Positions 44,421-55,584 of a stretch of DNA of 64,000 nt are shown here, piece after piece. Origin of the DNA: Cellvibrio sp. PSBB023 (GTDB taxonomy: Bacteria > Pseudomonadota > Gammaproteobacteria > Pseudomonadales > Cellvibrionaceae). Every line of letters starts with the position of its first letter. Position 1 is the stretch's first letter. The position numbers were made by a program, and so were the translations under genes. A model generated the notes under the pieces. The model was not told the origin of the DNA and searched no databases. It saw only the letters and a list, made by a program, of their open reading frames with translations. The stretch lies in the NCBI RefSeq assembly GCF_002007605.1, contig NZ_CP019799.1, forward strand, positions 4,333,501 through 4,397,500. Reading direction: 5' to 3'.

Positions 44421-45512
44421 TTATACGTTAAACAAAAAATGCAGCACGTCGCCGTCTTTGACTACGTATTCTTTGCCTTCTTTGCGTGATTTACCTGCCG
44501 TTTTGGCTCCTTGTTCGCCTTTGTATTGCACAAAGTCGTCGTAGGAAATGGTTTCGGCGCGGATGAAGCCTTTTTCAAAATCGGTGTGGATGACACCGGC
44601 GGCTTGCGGCGCTGTGGCACCTACCGGGATGGTCCATGCACGGACTTCTTTTACGCCAGCAGTGAAATAGGTTTGCAGGCCAAGCAGTTGATAACCGGCG
44701 CGAATCACGCGGTTAAGGCCGGGTTCTTCCATGCCCATTTCGGCAAGGAATTCTTTTTTGTCATCGCCTTCCAATTCAGCAATGTCAGCTTCGAGTTTGT
44801 TGCAAATCGGCACCACGATGGATTTTTCTTCTTCCGCGATTTTGCGGACTACATCCAAATGCGGGTTATTTTCAAAACCATCTTCTGCCACGTTAGCGAT
44901 ATACATGGTTGGTTTCAGCGTAAGCAGATTGATTTCTTTGAGCAGCGCAATTTCTTCTTTATCGAGCGGGAATGAACGCAGTGGCTTGGCTTCATTCAGG
45001 TGTGGCTGCACTTTTTCCAGTAAGGCTTTGATGGCCATCGCGTGCTTATCGCCGCCTTTGGCCGATTTGGCGTAGCGGTTAATGGCTTTGTCTACCGCTT
45101 CCAGATCGGCGAGGGCGAGTTCGGTATTGATTACTTCAATATCGGCCGCCGGATTTACGCCATTGGCTACGTGGATCACGTTATCGTCGTCAAAACAGCG
45201 CACAACGTGGGCGATGGCGTCGGTTTCGCGAATATTGGCGAGGAATTTATTGCCCAGACCTTCGCCTTTTGAAGCGCCTGCTACCAGGCCTGCGATATCC
45301 ACAAATTCCATGGTGGTGGGAACAATGCGCTCGGGTTTAACAATTTCGGCCAGTTTGTCCTGGCGAGGGTCGGGTACTACCACTATGCCGGCGTTGGGCT
45401 CGATGGTGCAGAAAGGAAAGTTTTCCGCGCTGATACCGGCATTGGTCAATGCATTAAACAGTGTTGATTTGCCGACGTTGGGCAGGCCGACGATGCCGCA
45501 ATTGAAACCCAT
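44421..45512 (-). CDS. ychF: Ribosome-binding ATPase YchF
   Basis: A 363-residue Obg-family protein that hydrolyses ATP rather than GTP and binds ribosomes; it is linked to oxidative-stress responses. The P-loop is [18 protein letters not shown] (residues 6-23), with DIAGLV at about 72-77 and the NVAED region in place of the GTPase NKxD motif, which gives ATP preference. A coiled-coil insertion and a C-terminal TGS domain ([23 protein letters not shown]) complete the protein. It is the last gene of the prs-rplY-pth-ychF block. Confidence 0.97.
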   Translation of the reverse strand: MGFNCGIVGLPNVGKSTLFNALTNAGISAENFPFCTIEPNAGIVVVPDPRQDKLAEIVKPERIVPTTMEFVDIAGLVAGASKGEGLGNKFLANIRETDAIAHVVRCFDDDNVIHVANGVNPAADIEVINTELALADLEAVDKAINRYAKSAKGGDKHAMAIKALLEKVQPHLNEAKPLRSFPLDKEEIALLKEINLLTLKPTMYIANVAEDGFENNPHLDVVRKIAEEEKSIVVPICNKLEADIAELEGDDKKEFLAEMGMEEPGLNRVIRAGYQLLGLQTYFTAGVKEVRAWTIPVGATAPQAAGVIHTDFEKGFIRAETISYDDFVQYKGEQGAKTAGKSRKEGKEYVVKDGDVLHFLFNV

Positions 45513-45639
45513 GATGCTATTCCGCTAATGAGAAGTATGAAAAATAAGGGGTATAAATCGAAAGGGCGCGATTATACATGCTCGGCGTCTATTAGACGAA
45601 GTTTGCCCCGCTGCCAAGAGTGCTTGGATTTACGGATGG

Positions 45640-46230
45640 CTATTTTTTGGGATCGGTGTGCAGGTTTTTCATCGCCGTGTTCCAGTCACCTTTAAGCGCG
45701 TCGGGCAGGCATTGAATGGAGCGGGTGATCGCCTCGTCAATCAATTCCTGCTCGGCGGCGGGTGCGCGTTTCAGTACAAAGTTGGCGACTTGCGCGGCAA
45801 CACCGGGGTGGCCGATACCCAAGCGCAGGCGAGGGAAGTTCTGGTTGTTGCCGAGGGCGGCGATGATATCGCGCAGGCCATTGTGGCCTCCGTGGCCGCC
45901 GCCCTGCTTAAAGCGTGCGACGCCGGGGGCGAGATCCAGTTCGTCGTGGGCGACTAAAATGGCCGCGGGTTCGACTTTGAAAAAGTTGGCCATGGCGCCA
46001 ACGGACTGCCCGCTGCGATTCATATAGGTGGTGGGAATTAACAAGCGCAAATCGCGCCCTTGATAATTTACGCGCGCGCTCAGGCCAAAGTATTTGCTGT
46101 CGGTTGCCAGTGTGGCGCCGAGTTTATGGGCCAGTTCGATCACAAAATCTTGCCCGGCATTGTGGCGTGTGCGGTCGTATTCGCTGCCCGGGTTGCCGAG
46201 GCCGACAATTAACTGAATCGTGTTGGTCAT
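45640..46230 (-). CDS. pth: Peptidyl-tRNA hydrolase
   Basis: A 196-residue enzyme that releases tRNA from prematurely dropped peptidyl-tRNAs. [20 protein letters not shown] contains the catalytic His23, and [20 protein letters not shown] and [13 protein letters not shown] line the active site. The ATG at 46230 (MTNTIQ) has AGGG eight bases upstream and is the family start; the longer frame has no conserved extension. Confidence 0.97.
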   Translation of the reverse strand: MTNTIQLIVGLGNPGSEYDRTRHNAGQDFVIELAHKLGATLATDSKYFGLSARVNYQGRDLRLLIPTTYMNRSGQSVGAMANFFKVEPAAILVAHDELDLAPGVARFKQGGGHGGHNGLRDIIAALGNNQNFPRLRLGIGHPGVAAQVANFVLKRAPAAEQELIDEAITRSIQCLPDALKGDWNTAMKNLHTDPKK

Positions 46231-46313
46231 GGTTGAGCCCTGGTAGTCAATGAAACGAGCCAATGGCTCAAAAGCAGAGTGCGGCGCGCATTGTCGCTTT
46301 AATAACACGCAAA

Positions 46314-46345
46314 AAAAAGGCCGGATCCGAAGATCCAGCCCTTTT
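46314..46345 (-). terminator. Terminator of rplY
   Basis: On the minus strand the stem GGCTGGATC/GATCCGGCC closes a UUCG tetraloop and is followed by eight Ts. It lies 20 bases after the rplY stop. Confidence 0.88.
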
Positions 46346-46365
46346 CAGCAGTGGGTAAAAAGCAA

Positions 46366-46974
46366 TTACGCTTCTTCGCCTTCTGCAGCGCCTTTCGGCT
46401 TCTGGATGGTTGCAACAGCCAGGTCGTGATCCGCGCCTTTTTGCAGGTCGGCAGAGATAACGCCAGATGGCAGTTTCAGGTCAGAAATATGGATGATAGT
46501 GCCAACTTCAGCAGCCGCCAAATCTACTTCAATGAACTCTGGCAACTGGTGTGGGAAGCAGATGATGTCCAATTGGGTCAGGTTGTGAACCACTTTACCG
46601 CCCTGGATTTTCACGCCTTTTGAGCCAGCTTCATTGATGAAGTGCAGAGGTACGTGAGTGTGTACCTTGGTTGACTTGTCAATGCGCAGGAAGTCCAAGT
46701 GCAGAACAACAGGCTTGGATGGGTGACGTTGAACATCTTTCAGGATCACATCTTGTGCAGTGCCATCAACATTCAGGCTGATGATGTGAGAGTAAAATGC
46801 TTCGTGTTCCAAGTGCTTCATCAGTTCGTTTTCAGAAACTGAAACGCTGGCTGGAGCTACGTTGCCACCGTAAATTACGGCAGGAACTTGTTTTGCCAAA
46901 CGACGCAGGCGGCGGCTCGCACCTTTCCCCAAGTCGTTACGGGCTGTTGCATCTAATTTAAAGTCTTCAGACAT
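46366..46974 (-). CDS. rplY: 50S ribosomal protein L25 (Ctc long form)
   Basis: A 202-residue L25/Ctc protein that binds 5S rRNA. The N-terminal L25 domain has ARNDLGKGASRRLRRLAKQVPAVIYGG and a C-terminal TL5-like domain follows (VPLHFINEAGSKGVKIQGG), so this is the long form rather than the 94-residue E. coli type. It lies downstream of prs, the usual order in gammaproteobacteria. Confidence 0.96.
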   Translation of the reverse strand: MSEDFKLDATARNDLGKGASRRLRRLAKQVPAVIYGGNVAPASVSVSENELMKHLEHEAFYSHIISLNVDGTAQDVILKDVQRHPSKPVVLHLDFLRIDKSTKVHTHVPLHFINEAGSKGVKIQGGKVVHNLTQLDIICFPHQLPEFIEVDLAAAEVGTIIHISDLKLPSGVISADLQKGADHDLAVATIQKPKGAAEGEEA

Positions 46975-47085
46975 GGTTACGTCCTCAATTTTCCGTGTAG
47001 ATCCGCGACCAGAATCTACCGGGTTTCAGTAACCGCACAGCAAATGTTGTGCGGTGGTTTACCAGGTGCAATGTTGCGTTATGAA

Positions 47086-48027
47086 TTAGCGAAACATTGC
47101 ACTCAGGGATTCTTCATTGCTTAAGCGGCGCACCGCTTCAGCGAGCATTCTTGACAGTGTCAGGCTGCGAATACGCGGGCAATTTTTTGCGGCTTCGCTG
47201 AGCGGGATAGAATCGGCAACGACCAGTTGATCCAGCTCGGAATTGTTCAGGTTTTCGATCGCCTTGCCTGACAGTACCGGGTGGGTACAGTAGGCCACCA
47301 CTTTTTTGGCGCCTTGGGCTTTCAGTGCTTTGGCAGCGCTGCACAGAGTACCAGCGGTATCGATAATGTCATCTACCAGCAAACAGGTGCGGCCTTCCAC
47401 TTCACCAATAATGTGCATTACTTCAGCAACATTAGCGCGTGGGCGACGTTTATCAATAATCGCCAGATCAATACCCAATTGTTTGGCTACCGCACGGGCG
47501 CGCACTACGCCGCCGATGTCCGGTGATACCACAATCAGGTCTTCAAATTTTTGTGCTTCTATATCTTCCAGCAGTACCGGTGAGCCGTAAACATTATCAA
47601 CAGGGACATCAAAAAAACCCTGGATTTGTTCGGCATGCAAGTCAACAGTCAATACGCGGTCAACACCTACACCTACCATCATGTCGGCGACCACTTTTGC
47701 AGTGATGGGTACACGTGCGGAGCGTACACGGCGATCCTGACGGGCGTAGCCGAAATAGGGAACTACGGCGGTGATGCGGCCAGCGGAGGCGCGACGCAAG
47801 GCGTCGACCATCACAATCAATTCCATCAGGTTATCGTTGGTGGGTGCGCAGGTGGGCTGCACCACAAACACATCGCGACCGCGCACGTTATCGTGCAACT
47901 CTACGGCAATTTCACCGTCAGAAAACTGGGACACAGAAACATTGCCAAGCGGCATGCCCAGGTGGCCAACAATTTTTTTAGCGAGGTCCGGGTTTGCGTT
48001 GCCGGTAAAGACCATTAAGTCAGTCAC
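47086..48027 (-). CDS. prs: Ribose-phosphate pyrophosphokinase
   Basis: A 313-residue PRPP synthase, making phosphoribosyl pyrophosphate from ribose 5-phosphate and ATP for nucleotide, histidine and tryptophan synthesis. Motifs include [33 protein letters not shown] and the PRPP-binding loop [14 protein letters not shown]. Length and motifs are those of the class I enzyme. It follows tRNA-Gln and ispE on the same strand, as in pseudomonads. Confidence 0.98.
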   Translation of the reverse strand: MTDLMVFTGNANPDLAKKIVGHLGMPLGNVSVSQFSDGEIAVELHDNVRGRDVFVVQPTCAPTNDNLMELIVMVDALRRASAGRITAVVPYFGYARQDRRVRSARVPITAKVVADMMVGVGVDRVLTVDLHAEQIQGFFDVPVDNVYGSPVLLEDIEAQKFEDLIVVSPDIGGVVRARAVAKQLGIDLAIIDKRRPRANVAEVMHIIGEVEGRTCLLVDDIIDTAGTLCSAAKALKAQGAKKVVAYCTHPVLSGKAIENLNNSELDQLVVADSIPLSEAAKNCPRIRSLTLSRMLAEAVRRLSNEESLSAMFR

Positions 48028-48198
48028 GTCAGATACCTTTTGGTGATTGCTGGGGTGATTGTTGGTGCGTGGATGCCAGAGCCGATACTTTCTGTTTGCG
48101 CAAAGCAGCGTTTTTTACCCTAAGGAATTCCAGCCGGTTTGGCGATTTTGGTTGGGTAAAAAAGAAAGTGTTTTGAATAGTCATGATGAGAAAATAGA

Positions 48199-48273
48199 TG
48201 GCAGGGGCGGAAGGACTCGAACCTACGAATGGCGGGATCAAAACCCGCTGCCTTACCACTTGGCGACGCCCCT
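48199..48273 (-). tRNA. tRNA-Gln (anticodon TTG)
   Basis: A 75-base cloverleaf: acceptor stem AGGGGCG pairs with CGCCCCT, discriminator G and an encoded CCA. The anticodon loop sits in GCGGGTTTTGATCCCGC, giving TTG, and the T arm has GGTTCGAATCC. Its position between ispE and prs is conserved in related genomes. Confidence 0.96.
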
Positions 48274-48284
48274 GTTGTTCTTGA

Positions 48285-49130
48285 TCAGTTTGGCGGAAGC
48301 AGTTTGTAGAGCGGTGATTGGTTTACACCTTGTGCTACAAAACCGGGCAGATCACTGGGCAATAATGCCTGCACTTGCTGTGCTTTTTCTGCCGACTCAA
48401 AGCTTGCAAAAACGCATGCTCCGGTTCCCGTCATTCTTGCGTTGCGATCAAATTTCTGTAGCCAGTTGAGTGCTTTATCTACTTGTGGGTAGAGCCTTCT
48501 CACCAGTGCTTCGCAGTCATTTTTACCGCCCCGCTCAAGGAAGGCCGCCACTTTAATGGCCGACGTATCTCTTGTCAAATCTTTATGTAAAAAAATTTCT
48601 GCAGTGGATACATGGCAATCAGGTTGCACAACCAAAAACCATTTTGGCTGCATTTTAATAGGTTCTAACGCTTCGCCGACCCCTTCTGCCCATGCGGTTT
48701 GGGCATTAATAAAGACGGGCACGTCGGCACCGAGTTGCAAACCTATTGTTTGCAGTTGGTTTCTGGTTAGCCCGCAATTCCATAAATGGTTAAGTGCGAC
48801 GAGCGTTGTTGCCGCATTGCTGCTGCCACCGCCAATGCCACCGCCCATGGGCAGTCGTTTGTGTAATTGGATATCCACACCGGCATCGGCAGTTTTGTAG
48901 GCTTCCAATTTGCGCACGGCTTTAATAATTAAATTTTGCTCGAATGCGACGCCGGGCAAATCGGGCGAGAGGGTGATCTGGCCATCTGTTCGGGTGCTAA
49001 ATGTCATTTCATCGCCGTAATCAAGTAGTTGAAACAGGGTTTGCAACTGGTGATAGCCGTCGGCGCGGCGGCCGGTAATGTGCAAAAACAAATTCAATTT
49101 GGCGGGCGATAGCAGGGTCAGGCTAGTCAT
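48285..49130 (-). CDS. ispE: 4-diphosphocytidyl-2-C-methyl-D-erythritol kinase
   Basis: A 281-residue GHMP kinase, the fourth step of the non-mevalonate isoprenoid pathway. [22 protein letters not shown] is the substrate-binding start, [15 protein letters not shown] is the ATP-binding GHMP motif, and [14 protein letters not shown] is the third motif. It lies 19 bases after lolB. Confidence 0.97.
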   Translation of the reverse strand: MTSLTLLSPAKLNLFLHITGRRADGYHQLQTLFQLLDYGDEMTFSTRTDGQITLSPDLPGVAFEQNLIIKAVRKLEAYKTADAGVDIQLHKRLPMGGGIGGGSSNAATTLVALNHLWNCGLTRNQLQTIGLQLGADVPVFINAQTAWAEGVGEALEPIKMQPKWFLVVQPDCHVSTAEIFLHKDLTRDTSAIKVAAFLERGGKNDCEALVRRLYPQVDKALNWLQKFDRNARMTGTGACVFASFESAEKAQQVQALLPSDLPGFVAQGVNQSPLYKLLPPN

Positions 49131-49149
49131 TCAGAGTATCCACAGGCTT

Positions 49150-49794
49150 TTAATGGGGCGCCTGATTGCCCAGTTGCCAGTCGCGAATCACCAGAATCAG
49201 GCGCACATCGTCGTGTTCAGCGGTGATTTTTCCTGGCAGGGTAAAGGTTTGGTCGGCGGGCGCTGTGCCGCCGCTGTGCGCACGGAAGGTGTAATTTTTG
49301 TAGTTGCTGTAGGCAATGGACCAGCCGCCTTGTTGTAACTGGGCGATCAAGCCGGATTCATTCTGCTGCAGATGGGTAATCCGCTGTTTTGGGGCAGGCA
49401 CGCCGCGTACCCAGTAGGTGAGTTCCGCCACCGGTAAGGTCCAGCCTGCTGCTTTTTTGATAAGGGCTTCGGCGCTGCGGGCTTCCAGTGCATCGCTGCC
49501 GGTTTGTTCAAGACGTACCTTGCCGGGGGTGCCGGTGATGATCATGCGTTTCTGGCCGAGCGGGCCACTCAGGTTGATCTGGTAGTCGGCGAGTTGTTGG
49601 GCCCACTTGAGCGAGGCGCTGCCGCTCTCATCCGGGGTGCGAATACCCAGTTTTCCATTCAGTTCCCAGTGGGTGATGCGTTGTAATTGCTGCTGGTGAG
49701 CGACCAGATCCGGCGGTGGCGTAAATGAACCGCGATGGGCACAGCCGCTGATTGTCAGTAATAGCAGCAGGCAGATAAAACAGCGTTGCATCAT
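49150..49794 (-). CDS. lolB: Outer-membrane lipoprotein receptor LolB
   Basis: A 214-residue lipoprotein that accepts lipoproteins from LolA and inserts them into the outer membrane. The lipobox is ISGCA. LolB features are HWELNGKLGIRTPDESGSASLKW, RMIITGTPGKVRLEQ and AELTYWVRGVPAP. Its start codon overlaps the stop of the upstream TPR gene (ATGA), and ispE follows; the lolB-ispE-prs order is classic. Confidence 0.95.
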   Translation of the reverse strand: MMQRCFICLLLLLTISGCAHRGSFTPPPDLVAHQQQLQRITHWELNGKLGIRTPDESGSASLKWAQQLADYQINLSGPLGQKRMIITGTPGKVRLEQTGSDALEARSAEALIKKAAGWTLPVAELTYWVRGVPAPKQRITHLQQNESGLIAQLQQGGWSIAYSNYKNYTFRAHSGGTAPADQTFTLPGKITAEHDDVRLILVIRDWQLGNQAPH

Positions 49795-51530
49795 AAGTCG
49801 GCCTTGAGGCGGTCAAGTGTTTCGCGAATGGTGTCGCTGTCCGGTTCCCGCTGTTGGGCTTCGCGCCAGATGCGACGGGCTTCTTCTTTATCGCCAATCA
49901 CCCAAAGCACTTCGCCCAAGTGAGCGCCAATCTCCGCATTGGGAGCGGCTTCGTAAGCCTGGCGCAGGAGGTTTAACGCATCCGGGTATTTGCCGGTGCG
50001 GTAGTGGAGCCAGCCCATGGAATCGATAATGGCGGCGTCATCGGGTTTCAGTCGCAGTGCTTTTTCCAGCAATTCATAGGCTTCGCTGTAGCGCTGGGTG
50101 CTATCAGCCAATATGTAGCCCAGGGAGTTGAGTGCCGCCACATTGTCGCTGTCCTGTTTGAGGATTTGCCGCAGGTCGCGCTCGGTGGCGGGCAGGCGCT
50201 GGCGTTCGTTATTGAGCATGGCACGGGTAAACAGCAGGCGTGTACTGGTGGGAAAGTTGGCCAACCCTTCGTTGAGTACCTGCTCGGCTTGTTGCAGGTG
50301 TTCGTGTTTGATGAGTGTTTGGCCGTGCAGCACATAGAGCGCTTCGCTTTGGTCCGGGTAGCGCAGGCGCACACGATTCATGTGTTGTTCCGCGCTGAGG
50401 AAGTCCTCCTGGCGGACAAAAATATCCAGTAGTTGCAAGGTGGCGGAGAGGAAATCGTTGCCGCCATTCACTTGCAGGTAGTGGATGATCGCCTCTTGCA
50501 GGTCGTTGCTCGCCTCGGCCATGCGCCCTAAATAATAGTGGGCTGTAGCTATGTGTTGATCGCGATTTAGCAGCTCTTCAAAGGCGTTGTGCGCAGTTTC
50601 AAGGTCCCGCCGCTCCAGCGCAATAATGCCCAGCGATAGCAGCATGTCACCGTTGGCGGGCAGTTGCTGGCTGAGAATGGAGAATTGCTCCTGTGCCAGC
50701 GCCATGTCGTAACGGGTCAGGATGCGAGCATATTGTTGGCGCAGGCTGGTGTTTTCGGGGTAGAACTCCAGCAGATTGGCCATTTTGGTGATGGCTTCCT
50801 GGTCGCGCTTGAGTTGATGCAGCAGGTTTGCCTCCAAAATGGCGGCGGGGATGCTGCGCGGGTGCAATTTCAGGGTTTTGTGGACCTGTTGCATCGCCTC
50901 GTCGTATTCCCCGTTTTGCTGCAGCAATATGCCAGTGCCGACGAGCAGTTGTTCGTCCTCCGGGTGACGCTCCAACTCTTGCCTGAAGTCATCCAGCAGG
51001 CGATTTCTGGCATCGTCTTCAATACTGGCTGCGCTGGCGGCGATATTCTGGAACAGCGGCTCGCCACCTTCGTCCAGCAGGCGGCGCGAGTAGTCAAAGG
51101 CTTCGTGCAGTTGCCCTAATTGCAAGTGAGCCAGGGAGGCGTTGGCCAGTGCATCTTGATTATGTGGTGCTTCGTTGGCCCAGAGTTTTGCCATTTCCAG
51201 TGCCGTTGGGTAATTGCTTACATAGCGGGCGATCAGGGTGGCGCGCTCGGCGACTTGAGGGTCGCGGGTTTCGCGGGCCTGCTGCACATAGTTACCCAGT
51301 GCTAAATCATATTGCGCGCGGCTACCGGCAATTTCGGCGGTCAGGAGTGAGTAGAGCGTTTCTGTCGGGAAGGGGCGGGCGGGAATTTGTACATGCACTT
51401 CCGCTTCGGGCGACACTATGGCCGGTGCCTGATCCACTGCTGCCACACTGCGACTTGCCTGCAAGCTGCAGCCGCTCAGTACCCAGTAGAGGGTCATGCT
51501 CGACAGTATAAGAGGACGGTGTTTGATCAT
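49791..51530 (-). CDS. TPR-repeat lipoprotein
   Basis: A 579-residue protein with a lipobox-type signal (LSGCSLQ) and about ten tetratricopeptide repeats (for example PNAEIGAHLGEVLWVIGDKEEARRIW, and AALNSLGYILADSTQRYSEAYELLEKAL). It is the conserved TPR gene that sits next to lolB in pseudomonads and relatives. TPR domains mediate protein contacts; a role in outer-membrane assembly is suggested by the neighbours. Its stop overlaps the lolB start. Confidence 0.88.
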   Translation of the reverse strand: MIKHRPLILSSMTLYWVLSGCSLQASRSVAAVDQAPAIVSPEAEVHVQIPARPFPTETLYSLLTAEIAGSRAQYDLALGNYVQQARETRDPQVAERATLIARYVSNYPTALEMAKLWANEAPHNQDALANASLAHLQLGQLHEAFDYSRRLLDEGGEPLFQNIAASAASIEDDARNRLLDDFRQELERHPEDEQLLVGTGILLQQNGEYDEAMQQVHKTLKLHPRSIPAAILEANLLHQLKRDQEAITKMANLLEFYPENTSLRQQYARILTRYDMALAQEQFSILSQQLPANGDMLLSLGIIALERRDLETAHNAFEELLNRDQHIATAHYYLGRMAEASNDLQEAIIHYLQVNGGNDFLSATLQLLDIFVRQEDFLSAEQHMNRVRLRYPDQSEALYVLHGQTLIKHEHLQQAEQVLNEGLANFPTSTRLLFTRAMLNNERQRLPATERDLRQILKQDSDNVAALNSLGYILADSTQRYSEAYELLEKALRLKPDDAAIIDSMGWLHYRTGKYPDALNLLRQAYEAAPNAEIGAHLGEVLWVIGDKEEARRIWREAQQREPDSDTIRETLDRLKADL

Positions 51531-51647
51531 GCTCGACCAGCAACAGAATAAAGAGGGCGCAAAGAGGTGCGCGGCCGGACATCATAAACGGGCGACTGGC
51601 TTATAAAAAGAGGTCAGTTGTCATTAATCGTTAAAGTACGGCAATCC

Positions 51648-52181
51648 CTAGAGTCCGCGCTGTAAAGCGAGCTGCGGTTCCGCCAGCAACCGTGTGCGGG
51701 TACGCAAATAGGTCTGCTGGATCAAGTGGGCATCAACACTGGCGCGATGGCGGCGGGCGCCCAGCTCTTTGGTCAATTGCTTTTTGGTGGCATCCCACAG
51801 GAGAAGTTGGGCTTCGCTGGCGATCATCTCGATGGGGCTGAGGTGAAAGAGTGGTTGGACGCGGGCGGCGAAAAACAGGCAGTTGAGCCAGGCGCTGTCG
51901 TGCGTCCAGGCATCGCTATAGGCGGTGATGGAGCCCAGAAACTGGTTGAGTTCGGTGCAGACCTGACGAGCTGGTTTGCCGCGCTCCTGCAGTAGCGCTG
52001 TGCTGATGCCGTGCATGGCCTCAGCCTCGGCCGACCAGTGTTGCCACTCTGCCACGGGTTTTATCAGCGCGCAGTAGCGCTCGCCATTGGCCTTGATTGC
52101 CCCGATTTCGATGGGGTAACTGCGGGAGCCAAAGCCGGAGGCTTCAATGTCGATGATGGTCGGGCAGGGGTTGTGACGCAT
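51648..52181 (-). CDS. DEDDh 3'-5' exonuclease family protein
   Basis: A 177-residue protein of the DnaQ/RNase T exonuclease fold. The acidic residues are seen in order: IDIEASG (DxE), SDAWTHDSAWL (Asp) and HRASVDA (His and Asp). The MHGIS motif is also present. The substrate (DNA or RNA) cannot be told. It starts divergently from hemA. Confidence 0.85.
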   Translation of the reverse strand: MRHNPCPTIIDIEASGFGSRSYPIEIGAIKANGERYCALIKPVAEWQHWSAEAEAMHGISTALLQERGKPARQVCTELNQFLGSITAYSDAWTHDSAWLNCLFFAARVQPLFHLSPIEMIASEAQLLLWDATKKQLTKELGARRHRASVDAHLIQQTYLRTRTRLLAEPQLALQRGL

Positions 52182-52334
52182 AAATTTTCCTTTAACGGCC
52201 TATCAGTATAGGACTGGTGCCCTGAATAATCTTGAAAAATAGCCAGTGTTTATGACCCTATTATCGGCTTGCCTCTTGTCACGCCAAGCGGCGAACCCGA
52301 CAATACCGCCCTCAAATCACAACTAGCGCCCCCG

Positions 52335-53642
52335 ATGACCCTGTTAGCCTTTGGCATAAATCACACAACAGCCCCTCTCGCGCTGCGCGAGCGGGTCGCG
52401 TTTGCGCCGGAAAACCTGCAGTCTGCAATGCAGGAGGCCTGCGCGCACGCGGGTTTGGCCGAGGTGGCGATACTGTCTACCTGCAACCGCACCGAAATTT
52501 ACGCCTCCAGCGAGAGCGATGCCGCGGCGCTTCAGGCTTGGTTGGTCGCCCACACCGCGATTGATGCCGCCGACTTGAGCAACAGTTACTACTGCTACAA
52601 AGACCATGAAGCGGTGCGCCATATGATGAAGGTGGCTGGCGGTCTGGATTCGCTGGTACTGGGTGAACCGCAAATTTTGGGCCAAATGAAATCTGCCTTT
52701 GCGGTGGCAAAGGAGGCGGGTACCCTCGGCGCCGAGTTACATGCGACTTTCCAGCAGGTGTTTAACATTGCCAAGCGAGTGCGCACCGAGACGGCGATTG
52801 GGGAAAACCCGGTGTCGGTGGCTTATGCGGCGGTGAGTCTGGCGCAGCAGATCTTCTCTAATTTAAAGCAGGACACGGCACTGCTCATCGGCGCCGGTGA
52901 AACCATCGAGCTGGTTGCGCGCCATTTGGTTGAGCAGGGCATCAAACATATTATTGTCGCCAACCGCACCCTGGATCGCGCCCAGCGCCTTGCGCGCGAA
53001 TGCAAGGGCGAGGCAATTTTATTGGCCGATATTCCCGAGTATTTGCATCGCGCTGATCTGGTGATCTCCTCCACTGCAAGCCAATTGCCCTTATTAGGGA
53101 AGGGCGCGGTGGAATCTGCCCTGAAAAAGCGCAAACACAAACCCATGTTTATGCTCGATATCGCCGTGCCGCGCGATATTGAAGAACAGGTGGGCGAGTT
53201 GGATGACGTGTACCTTTATACGGTGGATGATTTGCACGCGGTGATTGATGAAAACAAAAAGTCCCGCGTCGCCGCTGCCGATCAAGCGGAAGAAATTATT
53301 AGCGAGGGCGTTGAGCAGTTCCTTCGTCACCAGCGCGCGCTCAATGCGGTGGAAACAGTGAAAGCCTATCGCCAGAAAGCAGAACAGCTGCGCGACCTGG
53401 AATTACAAAAAGCGCTGCGCAGTTTGCAGGGCGGTGCCAACGCTGAACAGGTATTGCAACAGTTTGCGCGCAACCTCACCAACAAATTAATTCACTCGCC
53501 CACAACCGTGTTGAAAGAAGCGAGTGCCAGCTCCCGTCACCATGTTATCCAGGTGGCGCACGAACTATTTGAACTGTCGTTTACCTCCGACGGGTCTGTT
53601 AACCCTGCTGCTGATCCCGGCAGCGATGCAAGTGAGCAATAA
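52335..53642 (+). CDS. hemA: Glutamyl-tRNA reductase
   Basis: A 435-residue enzyme that reduces glutamyl-tRNA to glutamate-1-semialdehyde, the first step of tetrapyrrole synthesis. [19 protein letters not shown] is the family start, so I use the ATG at 52335 although its ribosome site is poor; a TTG at 52269 would add 22 residues. Catalytic Cys50 is in [39 protein letters not shown] (NADPH domain) and the C-terminal dimerisation helices follow. Its stop overlaps the prfA start by one base. Confidence 0.97.
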   Translation: MTLLAFGINHTTAPLALRERVAFAPENLQSAMQEACAHAGLAEVAILSTCNRTEIYASSESDAAALQAWLVAHTAIDAADLSNSYYCYKDHEAVRHMMKVAGGLDSLVLGEPQILGQMKSAFAVAKEAGTLGAELHATFQQVFNIAKRVRTETAIGENPVSVAYAAVSLAQQIFSNLKQDTALLIGAGETIELVARHLVEQGIKHIIVANRTLDRAQRLARECKGEAILLADIPEYLHRADLVISSTASQLPLLGKGAVESALKKRKHKPMFMLDIAVPRDIEEQVGELDDVYLYTVDDLHAVIDENKKSRVAAADQAEEIISEGVEQFLRHQRALNAVETVKAYRQKAEQLRDLELQKALRSLQGGANAEQVLQQFARNLTNKLIHSPTTVLKEASASSRHHVIQVAHELFELSFTSDGSVNPAADPGSDASEQ

Positions 53643-54724
53643 TGAAAGCGTCTATTTTAGAAAAACTGGATCGCCTTAAAGAGCGCTACGAAGAAGTGAG
53701 CGCGATGCTGTCCGAAGCTGATGTCATCAACAATCAAAACAAATTCCGCGATCTCTCCAAAGAGTATGCGGAACTTGAGCCAGTCGTGCAGGGTTACCAA
53801 AATTATTTGAACCTGCTGGCCAATATCGAAGAAGCCAAACACCTGTTGGTGGATGGCGACGATGATATGAAGGAAATGGCCGAGGAAGAATTAAAAGACT
53901 GCGAGGCGCAACTTGAGCCCATGCAGTTGGAATTACAAAAACTGCTATTGCCCAAAGATCCAAACGACGAAAAAAATTGTTATCTGGAAATCCGCGCCGG
54001 CACCGGTGGCGACGAAGCGGCGATTTTCTCTGGCGATTTATTCCGCATGTATTCCAGGTATGCCGAAACCCAGGGTTGGCGTGTGGAAGTGCTCAGCCAG
54101 AATGAAGGCGAGCATGGCGGCTACAAAGAAATTATCACCTTGGTTAGTGGTCAGGGTGTGTATTCAAAATTGAAATTTGAATCGGGCGCGCATCGCGTAC
54201 AGCGCGTACCGGAAACTGAATCCCAAGGGCGTATCCACACTTCCGCCTGCACGGTGGCGGTAATGCCCGAAGCGGACGAAATGGAAGAGATCAACATCAA
54301 CAAAGCCGATTTGCGGATCGATACTTTCCGCGCATCTGGCGCCGGTGGTCAGCACGTTAACAAAACTGACTCGGCGATTCGGATTGTGCATATTCCCACT
54401 GGCTTGGTGATTGAATGCCAGGATGAACGTTCGCAGCATAAAAACCGTGCCCGTGCGATGAGTTTGCTGGCAACAAAATTAAAACAGCAGCAGGAAGATG
54501 CAGCGCACAAATCGCTCTCTGACGAACGTCGCAATCTGGTCGGTTCCGGTGATCGCTCCGAACGCATCCGTACTTACAACTATCCGCAGGGGCGTGTGAC
54601 TGATCACCGCATTAACCTCACACTGTATTCATTGGATGCGATCATGCAAGGCGATCTCGATCCGGTCGTTGGCCCGCTGGCGAATGAATATCAAGCAGAC
54701 CAATTGGCGGCGATTGCGGATTAA
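53642..54724 (+). CDS. prfA: Peptide chain release factor 1
   Basis: A 360-residue class I release factor for UAA and UAG. The codon-reading tripeptide region is [10 protein letters not shown], where PET fits the RF1 PxT pattern. The catalytic GGQ lies at 235-237 in SGAGGQHVN. The glutamine is the methylation target of PrmC, encoded next with a one-base overlap. Confidence 0.98.
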   Translation: MKASILEKLDRLKERYEEVSAMLSEADVINNQNKFRDLSKEYAELEPVVQGYQNYLNLLANIEEAKHLLVDGDDDMKEMAEEELKDCEAQLEPMQLELQKLLLPKDPNDEKNCYLEIRAGTGGDEAAIFSGDLFRMYSRYAETQGWRVEVLSQNEGEHGGYKEIITLVSGQGVYSKLKFESGAHRVQRVPETESQGRIHTSACTVAVMPEADEMEEININKADLRIDTFRASGAGGQHVNKTDSAIRIVHIPTGLVIECQDERSQHKNRARAMSLLATKLKQQQEDAAHKSLSDERRNLVGSGDRSERIRTYNYPQGRVTDHRINLTLYSLDAIMQGDLDPVVGPLANEYQADQLAAIAD

Positions 54725-55581
54725 TGCACAGCATCACCGTTGCACAATGTTTGCAACTGGCGCGCGAACTGGAATCCATAAGCGATTCCGCGCGCCTGGA
54801 TATTGAATTAATCCTTTGTCATATTTTGCAAAAAAATCGCACCTGGCTATTCACCTGGCCGGAAGCGCTGCTGACGCCTGTGCAGGCAGATAGATTCCAG
54901 GTTTTTTTTAATCGCCGAAAAAGTGGTGAACCGGTTGCCCATATTCTTGGCCAGCGCGAGTTTTGGTCGCTGCCACTCGCGGTGAATAATTCCACTCTGA
55001 TTCCACGCCCGGACACCGAGTTGTTGGTGGAAACAGTATTGGATTTATTTGCGCAGGATGCGCCGCAGCAAGCACGTCGCGCTTTGGATTTAGGCACAGG
55101 AACCGGGGCAATTATTTTAGCTATCGCCAGCGAAAAACCTCACTGGAAATTACTGGGGGTGGATTTCTCGGCAGATGCCGTTGCACTCGCTGAATACAAT
55201 CGTGCAGCCTTGGGTTTAAACCATGTTGCCATCGCGCAGAGCAATTGGTTTGAACATGTTGGCGCGCAACTATTTGATGTGATTGTTAGCAACCCGCCCT
55301 ATATTGATCCGCAAGACCCACACCTGACGCAGGGGGATGTGCGTTTTGAACCCTTGTCCGCACTGATTGCCGATAACCAGGGTTTGGCCGATATTGAACA
55401 CATTGTTGCGCAGGCTGGACATTACTTGCAGGCGCAGGGTTGGCTGCTGGTAGAGCATGGTTATGATCAGGCGCAACGGGTGCGCGATTTATTCACTCAG
55501 CGCGGTTTTGTGCAAGTGGAAACCCGGCGCGATTTGGGCGGTAATGAACGCATCACCCTGGGCAGGAAAAGTCAGGAGTAA
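54724..55581 (+). CDS. prmC: Release factor glutamine methyltransferase
   Basis: A 285-residue SAM-dependent enzyme that methylates the GGQ glutamine of release factors. The SAM site is ALDLGTGTGAIILAIA, and the catalytic NPPY lies at 190-193 (IVSNPPYID). The N-terminal helical domain ends near RDTEL. It starts on the last base of the prfA stop. Confidence 0.97.
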   Translation: MHSITVAQCLQLARELESISDSARLDIELILCHILQKNRTWLFTWPEALLTPVQADRFQVFFNRRKSGEPVAHILGQREFWSLPLAVNNSTLIPRPDTELLVETVLDLFAQDAPQQARRALDLGTGTGAIILAIASEKPHWKLLGVDFSADAVALAEYNRAALGLNHVAIAQSNWFEHVGAQLFDVIVSNPPYIDPQDPHLTQGDVRFEPLSALIADNQGLADIEHIVAQAGHYLQAQGWLLVEHGYDQAQRVRDLFTQRGFVQVETRRDLGGNERITLGRKSQE

Positions 55582-55584
55582 ACC